From contig JANBTH010000239.1 of assembly GCA_027578815.1 (NCBI GenBank), forward strand, positions 1-24,274: a stretch of 24,274 bases of DNA, written 5' to 3'. The translations under genes were made by a program, and so were the position numbers. The DNA is from Coemansia sp. RSA 1804 (Eukaryota; Kickxellomycota; Kickxellomycetes; Kickxellales; Kickxellaceae). A model generated the notes under the pieces. The model ran no database searches, was not told where the DNA came from, and saw only the letters and a program-made list of their open reading frames with translations. Below are positions 1 through 7,958 of the stretch, one piece after another; position 1 is the stretch's first letter; every line of letters begins with the position of its first letter.

Positions 1-1797
1 CAAAGGACAGATGTTGTCTAATATTTTTTATTTTGCGTGTAGGATTGTTAGATCTGGAGAGTGGGAGAATCATCGGCTATGCCATGCGCCTCCGACCCAT
101 TCGGCTCACGTCCTCCCTGTCTGCCTGCCTCGATGCCACAACCCCCTTTGTTGTTGGTAGACGTTTGTGCAGAGAAACAAGCCAGCCTTCCTTCATTATT
201 TTGGGAGGGTTTGTATGTTTGTAGCCTTAATTCTATTTTCTCTCCACCGTCTCTTGCTGCAGTGCGCGTGCAATTGTAGTGGCATAGCAGAAAGGCGCCC
301 TCGGCTGTTTAAAAACAATGGCCATGTCGCAATTGCATCAGCGAATGAATGAGACGCTGCGATATATGATGCATTCTTACCTTTTGCGTTTCCTCGTTCC
401 CGATTGCAGTCTGGGTTTGCCCTGCTACTAGCAGCCCTGCACAGCCTTTGCTCCTATTTTTTTGTTGTTGTTGTTTTGTTTTCGATAGTCTGTCCAATGC
501 GATTCAGAAGCCGACCACGAGGTTTGCGATATGCAATTGCCGCCAGGATGGTCTTTGGATAGCATTGCATCGGCGCGACAAGAGTTGGATTTCCTCACTC
601 CACTCCGCCGACAGAAACGGGCTTGGCATTCGCATGTGCCGCTTCTTGCGCGAATAGTAAACACGCCAATTCCCCTGAATCAAGTGAGAAGATGGGGAAG
701 ACAAGGCCAACCGCATAAAGAAAATGATCAGCAGCAGCCCCTTCCGACTCGGGGTTCCAGACTATCGGCCTCCCGCTTCCCTCTTTGTTTTGTAATATTA
801 TTCTCGCCACTCTGTGAGGGTGGAAATAGGGCGCAGAGTCCGCCATTACACTTTTTTTTATTCCTTTTTACACCCTTCTTTCTTTGGTCTGGCTTTGGCT
901 CCGAGAGACACACAATTCTACTTTGTTTTCAGAGCCACTCTGTAGACCCACCAAAGTGGTCTTTTGCTGATGCTGCTGCAAGTGTAAAAATAGAGCATGG
1001 GCTGCATCATGCATGTTTTATTTTTCTATTGCTGCTCAGTCCGATAAAAACGACAGACCCAGAAATAGGAATGAAAAGCGGGTTTGTTTGCTGTTTACTA
1101 TTTGTTTCTTGAACACTCGAACGAGCAACAACAACAATGACGCACAATCGATCTCTGTTGTGGCTTTTCTTCAAGAAGTAAAAAAGGAAAGCTCCGTTCG
1201 CCTGGCCAGAAGGTAACCAAAAGCAGCCTGCAGCAGAATGCGGCGTACTGAATTTTGCAAGTTAGGTGTTGTATGCGCATCGTCGTTTTTGCGGTTTATG
1301 CCGTGGGGAGAGCGCTAAGCGACGGAATTGTGCATGGCGAGGCGTTTTGTCGGATTAGCTGGCGTTGGTAACCTTCAAAAGCCGGCCTTTGTTTCCCTTT
1401 TTTCTTCTTTCTTTAGGGTGTCATCATGATTCTTGTGGTTGGAGCTAGAAATGACCCGAGCTGATCAGATAGACACCTACCGCTGCACTGTGCCGAATTG
1501 CTAACAGAAACTAAGCTAACAGCTATTGCCACAGCGTCCTTATATAGGCATGGGACTAGACAAGAGACCTTGAAGGCGCTTGTGATCTCACAACTGTCCC
1601 GAAAAAAGCACTCCGGACTTGGAGAACCACTAAAATTAAGCATCTTCTTGTAGTCCGGGTTAGGGTGTTTTCTTTTCTTGCTTTCTAGTGCACAAAACGG
1701 TATTTTATAATCGCCCTTTCCATCTTATCTTTCTTGTCTCTCTCTCTCTTCAATTATCCAAACTCTACAATAGCTATTTCCACTACTGTAAGGCTGC
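1..1797. other. Intergenic stretch with no supportable gene
   Basis: No reading frame here looks like a real protein. The longest (531-1112, plus) is low in complexity and rich in F, L and S runs from T-rich DNA, and it matches no family I know. The stretch has a short GTT-type simple repeat near 461-475 and several polypyrimidine tracts. Its right end is the probable promoter and leader of the glyoxalase gene, including TATA-like sequences at 1541-1548 and near 1700. I saw no tRNA or rRNA. Confidence 0.6.
1541..1548 (+). promoter_or_regulatory. TATA-like box upstream of glyoxalase gene
   Basis: TATATAGG lies about 250 bp before the first ATG at 1798. A second AT-rich candidate (TATTTTATAA, near 1700) is closer, and a C/T-rich leader follows from 1720. 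Which one is used cannot be told from the sequence. Confidence 0.3.
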
Positions 1798-2331
1798 ATG
1801 CTGCGTTCTATTCTATCCCACAGAACAACAACACTCCTCACGTCGTCCACACTCCACCAGATCCGCAAAATGACCACCGACATCTCCACCTACAGGTACA
1901 ACCACACGATGTACCGCATCAAGGACCCAAAGGCGTCAATCAAGTTCTATACCGAGGCCCTGGGCATGAAGCTTTTGGAAGAGCACCACAGCGAGGAGTC
2001 CAAGTTCTCGCTGTACTTTCTAGGGTACGAGGACCCTGCGTCCAAGGGACTCGTAAGGCTTGGCCGCCAGGGACTTCTCGAGCTCACGCACAACCACGGC
2101 ACCGAAAACGACGCAGACTTTGCGTACAACACGGGTAACGGCGATGTCGGCGGCTACGGCCACATTGCTATCACCGTCGATGATCTGCAGGCGGCGTGTG
2201 CGCGCTTTGACTCGTTGAGTGTCAAGTTCATTAAGAGACCCGAGGAGGGCCGCATGAAGCACATTGCCTTTGTCAGCGATCCCGATGGCTACCGCGTTGA
2301 GATTCTGGAAAACCCGATGCTGCGCAAGTAG
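1798..2331 (+). CDS. GLO1: Glyoxalase I (lactoylglutathione lyase)
   Basis: This enzyme isomerises the hemithioacetal of methylglyoxal and glutathione to S-lactoylglutathione, the first step of methylglyoxal detoxification. The 177-aa protein is a single-unit glyoxalase. It shows the family blocks TMYRIKDP, FYTEALGM, KFSLYFLGYED, LLELTHN, GYGHIAI and DPDGYRVEILE. The four metal ligands appear to be His36, Glu95, His122 and Glu168; the first is His, as in the E. coli enzyme, rather than Gln as in human. Residues 1-24 are rich in R, S, T and L without acidic residues and resemble a mitochondrial presequence. Met25 (ATG 1870-1872, context CAAAATGACC) would give a 153-aa cytosolic form. No intron is needed. 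The family call is firm; the start, or use of both starts, is uncertain. Confidence 0.95.
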   Translation: MLRSILSHRTTTLLTSSTLHQIRKMTTDISTYRYNHTMYRIKDPKASIKFYTEALGMKLLEEHHSEESKFSLYFLGYEDPASKGLVRLGRQGLLELTHNHGTENDADFAYNTGNGDVGGYGHIAITVDDLQAACARFDSLSVKFIKRPEEGRMKHIAFVSDPDGYRVEILENPMLRK

Positions 2332-2834
2332 GGCACCCCGAGTAGATGTTTTTCATTATTTTTCTTTTCAGCTCTTTTTGCCTGGGGATCCTAAGCTTAA
2401 TAATACCGTTGAAAGAAGAAGAGGCCAAAAAAGAGCAGCCAATAATAACCCGGCTGGGTTACATGGTGCCAGGATAATCCAGCAGATCGGATGAAGCATT
2501 TTGGCAATGCTAAACGTTGGTGATGCTGGGAGCCGCTGCTGCTTTAGTAGCCAATTCGCACTCTCATGACACGAAATGCACAAAAAAGCGTCAATGCACA
2601 GTTCTGCAGCCGCCATTTCCGCTCGGCTGCATTCAGAGCATCCAAAATTTTTCTTTTGTTGTTCCATTGGCGTTCCTCGCCTTTTTCCTTTCACCTTCCC
2701 TTCTTTTCCCTCTTTCTTCTTTACTCTTCTTGTTTTTCAAAGACAATAACAGCTTCTTTGCCTGCTAGTTTAAACCATCCCAAGACACTCCTTCTCTTTT
2801 AATCCATTCCCAAGCAACTCTTTGACAACCGACA
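2332..2834. other. Intergenic: glyoxalase 3' end and promoter of wall-protein gene
   Basis: About 500 bp with no supportable gene. From about 2690 the sequence is strongly T/C-rich, the usual leader pattern before the start codons of this window. It then gives a short A/C-rich leader directly before the ATG at 2835. Confidence 0.5.
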
Positions 2835-3281
2835 ATGCGTTCGTTCGGAGCCACCACCAATGCCGCACTCCTCGGAGCACTTGCTGTGGCAAGCACTCTT
2901 TCGTCGACTGGATACGCGCAGGAATGCCAAGCATCGGCCACGCAGTGCGCCACGAACACCAACAACGTCCTCATGCACTGCGACGGCGGGTCGTGGTCGT
3001 CTGTGCAGTGCGACCAGGGCATGACATGCATGACGATGGGCGCCATGATCCACTGCATGCTGATGGCTGACAACGAGGCCGACAGCAGCGTGGAATCCGC
3101 AACGCCCACCTCCAGCGAGGCTTCGCAGAGCGAGGAGTCCTCCGCGAAGAGCGAGGAAACCCACTCCTCTCAGGAGTCGTCCGAGACCCACACCACCAGC
3201 GGCGCCAAGGGCTTTGGCCGCGAGGTCGGTGCCTTTGTTGCTGTTGGCGCTATGGTTGCAGGCATGGTTGCTCTGTTCTAG
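2835..3281 (+). CDS. Secreted Cys-rich, GPI-anchored protein with CBM19-like domain
   Basis: A 148-aa protein with the full layout of a GPI-anchored wall protein. Residues 1-28 are a signal peptide, probably cut after Ala28. Residues 31-74 are a compact domain with six cysteines (31, 38, 49, 59, 65, 74). Residues 82-122 are a Ser/Glu/Thr-rich stalk suited to O-glycosylation. The hydrophobic C-terminus follows a small-residue site near Ser122-Gly123, fitting a GPI attachment signal. The Cys spacing with a C-x-G-G-S-W and C-x-x-G-M-T-C pattern resembles carbohydrate-binding module 19, a chitin-binding fold of fungi, but the domain is short and the match is by eye. It probably sits on the plasma membrane or in the wall. 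It stands alone, without operon-like neighbours. Confidence 0.8.
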   Translation: MRSFGATTNAALLGALAVASTLSSTGYAQECQASATQCATNTNNVLMHCDGGSWSSVQCDQGMTCMTMGAMIHCMLMADNEADSSVESATPTSSEASQSEESSAKSEETHSSQESSETHTTSGAKGFGREVGAFVAVGAMVAGMVALF

Positions 3282-3864
3282 TTTTCCCTCTTTGCTCTAC
3301 CTTTTTGAGTTCTACCCTCTTGCCTTTCTCCTTCTTTCCCAAGGACAAGCAAGCGCCACTAGGAATAATAATAATAATGGTCAACAATATGAAGAATACT
3401 ACTATATCTCCCTCTCCCTTTATAAAGGAAAAAAATACAAGATAAGCCTTTTTTTCCTGGAACCAGGCTCGCTGCAACGAATGGGGGCTACCGGTGGATT
3501 TGTGAACCACTAAGCGGTGAGCTTAATATATCCACTTCTCATTTCCAAGAGTTTGCTGATGAAGAAGGAAGCGCTAGACAGACGGTAGGAAAAAGGAGCA
3601 GTTCCTCAGTTACTGGCTGAACAGGAAACAATGGAGATGCATTTTACTTGATACTCGCAATTGACACCCAGCCATGTTAACTGTGCATGCCCATTTTTCC
3701 TTGTTTTTCTTTTTCGCCAGGCACAAAGGTGCCAACATTTTTTATTTACCTTTTGTTCTGTCTTTTCTTTAATTTCTTCTTCCCCTCTCCTCTGAATTTT
3801 GCTCATTGCTCTCTGAATTTCCCTTCTGTTCTGTTTCCATAAACCCAACACCATTCGTCTTGCG
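3282..3864. other. Intergenic before kinase gene
   Basis: About 580 bp. It holds a short AAT repeat at 3363-3377 and a TATA-like TATAAAGG at 3421-3428, about 440 bp before the kinase ATG. A C/T-rich tract (about 3740-3840) leads into the start codon. The minus-strand frame at 3606-4127 overlaps the kinase and has no family features. Confidence 0.45.
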
Positions 3865-4815
3865 ATGCCGCTGACCACACACCCAGGCTTAGCACAGGAA
3901 CCGCTGGTTGCGCCGGCAGCCAGGGACCCGTCACGGCTTATTGAGCGGTACATTCTGCTGCAGATAATAGGCGAGGGCCAGTACGGCAAAGTGTACAAGG
4001 CAATCCACCGACGGTCGGGCGTGATGGTTGCAATGAAGATAATAACAAAAGTAGGACGCAAGCGGATGGAAATCGAAACGTACCGGGAGGAGATGCGGCT
4101 GCTACAGCAGCTGGACCACCCGCACATAATCCGGCTGATCGAGTACTTTGAGACGGACTCTGAGATCTACATAGTCACGGAGCTGTGCAACTGCGACCTG
4201 GCGGCGTATCTGAAACGCAGCGGCGGGTACCTGAAGCTGGAAGCCGTGCGCAATATCGCGCTCCAGTTAGTAGCTGCCCTTCAGTACCTGCACAGTCTTG
4301 GCGTGGTGCACCATGACGTGAAGCTACCGAATGCGCTGATCAGTCTTGATGGGCGGATCAAGCTGTGCGACCTCGGGCTGGCCACGCAGCTCACCAAGGA
4401 CGGACAGCCCCGGTATGTGCATGCGCTGAAGGGGACGCCCCTCTACATGGCGCCCGAGATGCTGCTGAAGGCGCGGTACACGAACAAGGCCGACCTCTGG
4501 TCCCTCGGCGTGGTCATCTACGAGCTCTACGTTGGTCGTACGCCCTTCCGCACAGACAGTCTGGCCGATCTGAAGCACAACATTATTGAGGAGGACATTG
4601 TTTGGCCAAAGCTGATCCCGCTGCAACTCAAGTCGTTCTTGGACGGCCTGCTCCAACGCGATCCGGCCAAGCGCTCGTCGTGGCGCATGCTCCGTCGCCA
4701 CAGGTTCCTGCTTTCCAATAACACCGAGGAAGAGGCCCTGGCAAAGGACGCCGCGCTGGCCGAGGACCCCCGTCTGCACTACACTGCAGACACCAAGAAG
4801 ATCCGCGTTCTCTGA
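3865..4815 (+). CDS. Fused/STK36-like Ser/Thr protein kinase, kinase domain only
   Basis: A 316-aa protein that is almost entirely one kinase domain (residues about 27-285). It has a Gly loop G-E-G-Q-Y-G (36-41), VAMK lysine Lys58, catalytic Asp151 with Lys153 and Asn156, an activation segment from Asp169, and APE (196-198). The pattern AMKIITKVGR, IEYFETDSEIYIVTE, KGTPLYMAPE, ADLWSLGVVIYEL and a C-lobe ending DPAKRSSW follows the animal Fused/STK36 kinase closely, better than PLK or NIMA families. Two motifs are altered: HRD is His149-His150-Asp151, and DFG is Asp169-Leu170-Gly171. The long C-terminal repeat region of STK36 is missing; only about 30 residues follow the domain. Catalytic residues are kept, so activity is likely. 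Substrate is unknown. Confidence 0.88.
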   Translation: MPLTTHPGLAQEPLVAPAARDPSRLIERYILLQIIGEGQYGKVYKAIHRRSGVMVAMKIITKVGRKRMEIETYREEMRLLQQLDHPHIIRLIEYFETDSEIYIVTELCNCDLAAYLKRSGGYLKLEAVRNIALQLVAALQYLHSLGVVHHDVKLPNALISLDGRIKLCDLGLATQLTKDGQPRYVHALKGTPLYMAPEMLLKARYTNKADLWSLGVVIYELYVGRTPFRTDSLADLKHNIIEEDIVWPKLIPLQLKSFLDGLLQRDPAKRSSWRMLRRHRFLLSNNTEEEALAKDAALAEDPRLHYTADTKKIRVL

Positions 4816-5025
4816 GAGCCGTTCGGAAAACCATAGATCCCCCCATTTTAGCCATTGCTCGTTATTTCAACGCACAATATACATTGCATGCATTATATAT
4901 TGAACGATGCAAACAGCATCTCCTTTAATGTCTCTTATTGTTTTTGTTTTGTGTGTTTGGTGGTGGTTGGTTGTGACGGAGCCAGAAAGGATCTGAGCTC
5001 CACATCAAAAAATTACAGCCCGGAG

Positions 5026-5044
5026 ATGGGTTTCAAAAACCCAT
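5026..5044 (+). repeat. Perfect inverted repeat, 8-bp stem
   Basis: ATGGGTTT and its exact complement are separated by three bases (CAA). It lies between the kinase 3' end and the UVSSA promoter. Its role is unknown and it may be chance. Confidence 0.5.
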
Positions 5045-5176
5045 TCCCAGAAGGCCCGCCAGGACCTTGTGCAATGCCTGGCAGTCCGACCGGAGAGCAC
5101 GCCTTCTTGATCACATGCTCCCAAGCCTAGGTAAGTATGAGGATTTCCCGCTTCTGGATGCTCGTACAGGCCCTGG

Positions 5177-5245
5177 TATTTATACCCAGCGCATTGGCTG
5201 TTTGACGTAAAAACCGTTTGTGGGGACAGCGCAGATTATCACGTG
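5177..5245 (+). promoter_or_regulatory. Putative promoter cluster of the UVSSA-like gene
   Basis: TATTTATA (5177-5184) is followed by TGACGTAA (5203-5210), a bZIP/ATF-type half-palindromic site, and by CACGTG (5240-5245), a bHLH E-box. All lie 170-240 bp before the start codon. The motifs are seen directly; the regulatory role is inferred. Confidence 0.35.
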
Positions 5246-5402
5246 GCTTGGTGGTGTATTAGTTCAATCCGCAGCAGCACACTGGTCTTTTCCCCGCGCC
5301 CATTCCCATTTTTCTTCCTCTTTCTTTCTTTTTTCTCCAATTATTCCCCCTTCTCATTAAATTGTGCTTCTTTCTTTTTATATTTATTAAATAGCCGAAA
5401 CC

Positions 5403-5411
5403 ATGAATTAG
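5403..5411 (+). other. Minimal upstream ORF (ATG-AAT-TAG)
   Basis: A two-codon reading frame ends two bases before the real ATG at 5414. Its ATG has an A at -3 (AAACC-ATG context), so ribosomes could start here and would have to reinitiate almost at once, which might lower UVSSA translation. Confidence 0.45.
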
Positions 5412-5413
5412 AA

Positions 5414-6715
5414 ATGACGCTCGAAAAGCTAGTGACGGGCCTCACCACATCCGGGTCAGAGACGCTGGACGCCGCAAAGCTCAGGGAACTGAAACAGATA
5501 TGCAAGAACGACAGCACCGGGAAGGCAGCGATAAGCGAGGCGTTTGCACTGCTGCTCGCCGCACTGCACAAAACGCACGCGCAGATCCGGGTGTCAGCAC
5601 TGCAGGCAATAAACGCGGTATTCGAGCGGTCGCACGCGTTCCGCCTGCTGGTTATCGGATCGCTGCCGCAGATCCTTGCGCTGACGATGGGCGCGTACCA
5701 GAAAAGCCTGCCGCCTCCTGTTGGCCATGCCAGGAGACTCAGGGCGCTCGGTGCGGAGTGCTTGTATGCGTGGGTCCAGCGGTTCGGGTTTGCGTACCAG
5801 CGTCTGGTGTATGCGCTCCGGTTCATGCGGTTCACCGAGCGGGTGGATTTTCGCGCTGCTGCTAGGGCGTTTAAGGCGAGGGATCCGGCGAGAGTTGCGC
5901 AAAGACGGAGGATGGCTGCGGCTAGTAGGCGCGAGTACATGCGGCGCACGGTGGGTGCGGTTGTGGCGGACTTTGCGGACAGGAAGCGTGAGGTTGCAAG
6001 GAACATTGCGTGCTTGGACAACTGCTTCGAGATGCTTGTTCCCGACCTTGCCGACATGTTTGGGTCTGGCGAGGATAAGGGTGGTGGTGGGCGGAAGGAA
6101 CCTGGTGGTGAGCTTAGCAGAGCCAGCGACGATGAGGATATTGACGATGAGGATATTGACAATGAGGTCTTGGCGGTGATGGCGGCCAACAGGCACGCGA
6201 TCCACATTGAGTTTGACCCCGAGAAGGTCCTCGATGTGGAGGAGACCGGCGAAAATGCAGCGGTCTACGATGCCATTCGCGACTGCATGAAGATGTGCGT
6301 TCGGAGGCACCAACCCATGATTGACGGGTGGATCGCCAGACTCGACCAAGTGGACGATGGCCTCGATACCAGCGTAGCCGAGACGAAGACTGAGGTGCGC
6401 CAGTTGAAGACCAGGATGCTGAATACTATGTCAAAGTGCAAGGACTTTGGGGTTGATCTTTCGTTTCTGGAGGCGGAGGACGGTGGATCCAGCGACGACG
6501 ACTTTGAAGACGTGCCGGTTGGCGTAGTGCGGAAAAGAGGCGGCAGAAGAGAGGAGGGGCCGGCGCAGACAAAGCACAAGCGGAAGCAGAACGCGGTGTT
6601 CTCCCTGCTTGGCGAGTCCGGATTAGAGGCCGATCCGACGGTTGTTGACCCCAAGATCCTGCGCTATTCTTCAGCAAAGAAATCCGGCCCCAGAAAGGAC
6701 GTGGCATCCACAGCC

Positions 6716-6749
<34 letters not shown>

Positions 6750-7489
6750 GTGCAAATAGCAGCCATGTGGACGACGCTGGCAAGAGCAGCCAGCTCTCAG
6801 CAATCGAGGACAGGTTGCGCGAGAGCGCACCGGTGGTCAGGTACGACACGGATCTGATGTACTGGAGCAGCGATGCCATCAACGCAAACACGACGGGCCT
6901 GGAGATCAGGCACCGGTTTCTGGGCAGCGCAAACGAGGATCCGATAGTGTCAGACGAGGCTGCCAGACGGTTGCGGATGCGCGCGGTGTATCTGAAGGAC
7001 CTGCACTCCCATTCATCGCCCGGCGGCAAGGATAACGCAGATGGGCGCAGGATCAAGGCATGTCGCGCGCCGATGCGCAGCGGGAAACTTTGTCCGCGCA
7101 GAGATCTTGTCAAGTGCCCGTTCCACGGACCGGTGGTCCCGCGCGATGAGCTTGGCCGTCCCCAGGGCCCAGCTGGAGATACGGATGCTGCAGCCCACGA
7201 GCAGCAGCCTCAGAGCGCTGAAGGAACCGAAGCGGAGAGTGCTAACGTTGCGGCTAACAGCGTTGCAACCGCCGAGACTATGGACGACCTGCGCGCAGAG
7301 GATGTGGAGCAGCTGGTTGCGAACAAGTACCAGCCAGACAAAGCAGCGGGCGCGCGGAAGAGGCAGAAGAAGACAGGCGGATCCAACAGCGGCGGCCGTG
7401 GTGGTCGCAGCGGGCTTGTCAATATCCGGAAGAAGCAGCCGGCTGGCGTCAAGCATTTACGCAAGCTTGTGAAGAAGTACTACAAGTGA
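5414..7489 (+). CDS. UVSSA: UV-stimulated scaffold protein A homologue (transcription-coupled repair)
   Basis: UVSSA joins stalled RNA polymerase II and brings in TFIIH during transcription-coupled nucleotide excision repair. This 691-aa protein opens with MTLEKLVTGLTTSG, matching the start of the animal protein, and residues 1-150 fit its VHS/ENTH-like helical domain (RSHAFRLLVI block). An acidic linker (around 238-250) follows, then a central conserved block, an FEDVP-type acidic motif near 370, poly-Asn and the APVVRYDTDLMYW motif. The DUF2043 zinc-finger region has Cys550, Cys560, Cys568 and His571, followed by GPVVPRDELGRP. The C-terminus is basic. I chose ATG 5414 over the in-frame upstream start at 5243, whose extension is hydrophobic translation of the T-rich leader and is absent from the family. 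No intron is seen. Confidence 0.93.
6131..6160 (+). repeat. Tandem 15-bp repeat, two copies, in UVSSA-like gene
   Basis: GATGAGGATATTGAC occurs twice in a row and encodes D-E-D-I-D twice; a partial third copy follows (AATGAGG). It lies in the acidic linker and is in frame. Confidence 0.9.
6716..6748 (+). repeat. (AAC)11 microsatellite coding for poly-Asn
   Basis: Eleven perfect AAC units encode eleven asparagines in a disordered linker of the UVSSA-like protein. The length is likely to vary between strains. Confidence 0.95.
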
Positions 7490-7958
7490 AAAAACCGGGC
7501 TCTACCTAGAGCTGAACGGAGGAGAAGTCTCCCCATTGAAAAAGAGATTTTGATGTGTCTTTGACTTTTTTCTTTCTTTGTGGAACCGACTAGGAGAATA
7601 TTTGAGTGAATGAGTGGGGGAACAAGCCTTGTTTCAATTTCATTTATCGCTGAGTCCTCTTTTGCTGCCCTTTATTCCTCTAACCCCTCAAGGAGAGGGG
7701 TGAGTTTTCCATCCCTTCTCTCGTTGTTGGTTTGCTTCCTTTGCCAGAATAAGGTTCTTTTTTAGTTTTTTTTCTTTTCTGGTTCTTTCTGAAATGCTTT
7801 GACGAATTTGGCATAGACTCAATTTCTGCTTTTTCCCCCATTCTGTTCGCCGTCTTTATTGTTTTTCTTACTCTGTATTTAGCGTTTACGTTTATATAAC
7901 TTGCACACTTGTATTTTTCATTTATCTTCTTCCTAATTAACAGTGCAACACTAAAGAC
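7490..7958. other. Intergenic: UVSSA 3' end and TMEM94-like promoter
   Basis: About 470 bp with no gene. Short inverted repeats follow the UVSSA stop: GCTCTA/TAGAGC at 7499-7512, GGAGA/TCTCC at 7521-7532, and ACCCCTC/GAGGGGT (7 bp, 5-nt loop) at 7683-7701. The last 200 bp are T-rich and lead to the ATG at 7959. Confidence 0.5.
7683..7701 (+). repeat. Hairpin, 7-bp stem and 5-nt loop
   Basis: ACCCCTC and GAGGGGT flank AAGGA. It sits about 200 bp past the UVSSA stop and may lie in the 3' UTR. Function is unknown. Confidence 0.45.

Larger units (their letters stand above)
4816..5413. other. Intergenic between kinase and UVSSA-like gene
   Basis: About 600 bp. A frame ending at 5130 has a Pro/Gly-rich tail but no recognisable domain, and I do not call it a gene. 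The stretch holds a perfect 8-bp hairpin (5026-5044), a strong 5' splice-site match GTAAGTATG at 5131, a TATA-like box (5177-5184), a TGACGTAA element (5203-5210), an E-box CACGTG (5240-5245), a C/T-rich leader and an AG at 5393-5394 that could serve as an acceptor. Confidence 0.5.

Noticed and set aside
531..1112. A 193-codon plus-strand frame
   Set aside because: Low-complexity F/L/S-rich translation of T-rich DNA with no family features and no leader.
1655..1670. GGGTTAGGGT, telomere-like
   Set aside because: Only one and a half units; not a telomeric array.
3606..4127. A 173-codon minus-strand frame
   Set aside because: It overlaps the kinase start antisense, is Arg/Ser/Cys-rich and has no domain.
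5243..5413. N-terminal extension of the UVSSA-like protein
   Set aside because: It is a hydrophobic translation of the C/T-rich leader, and the family N-terminus begins exactly at ATG 5414.
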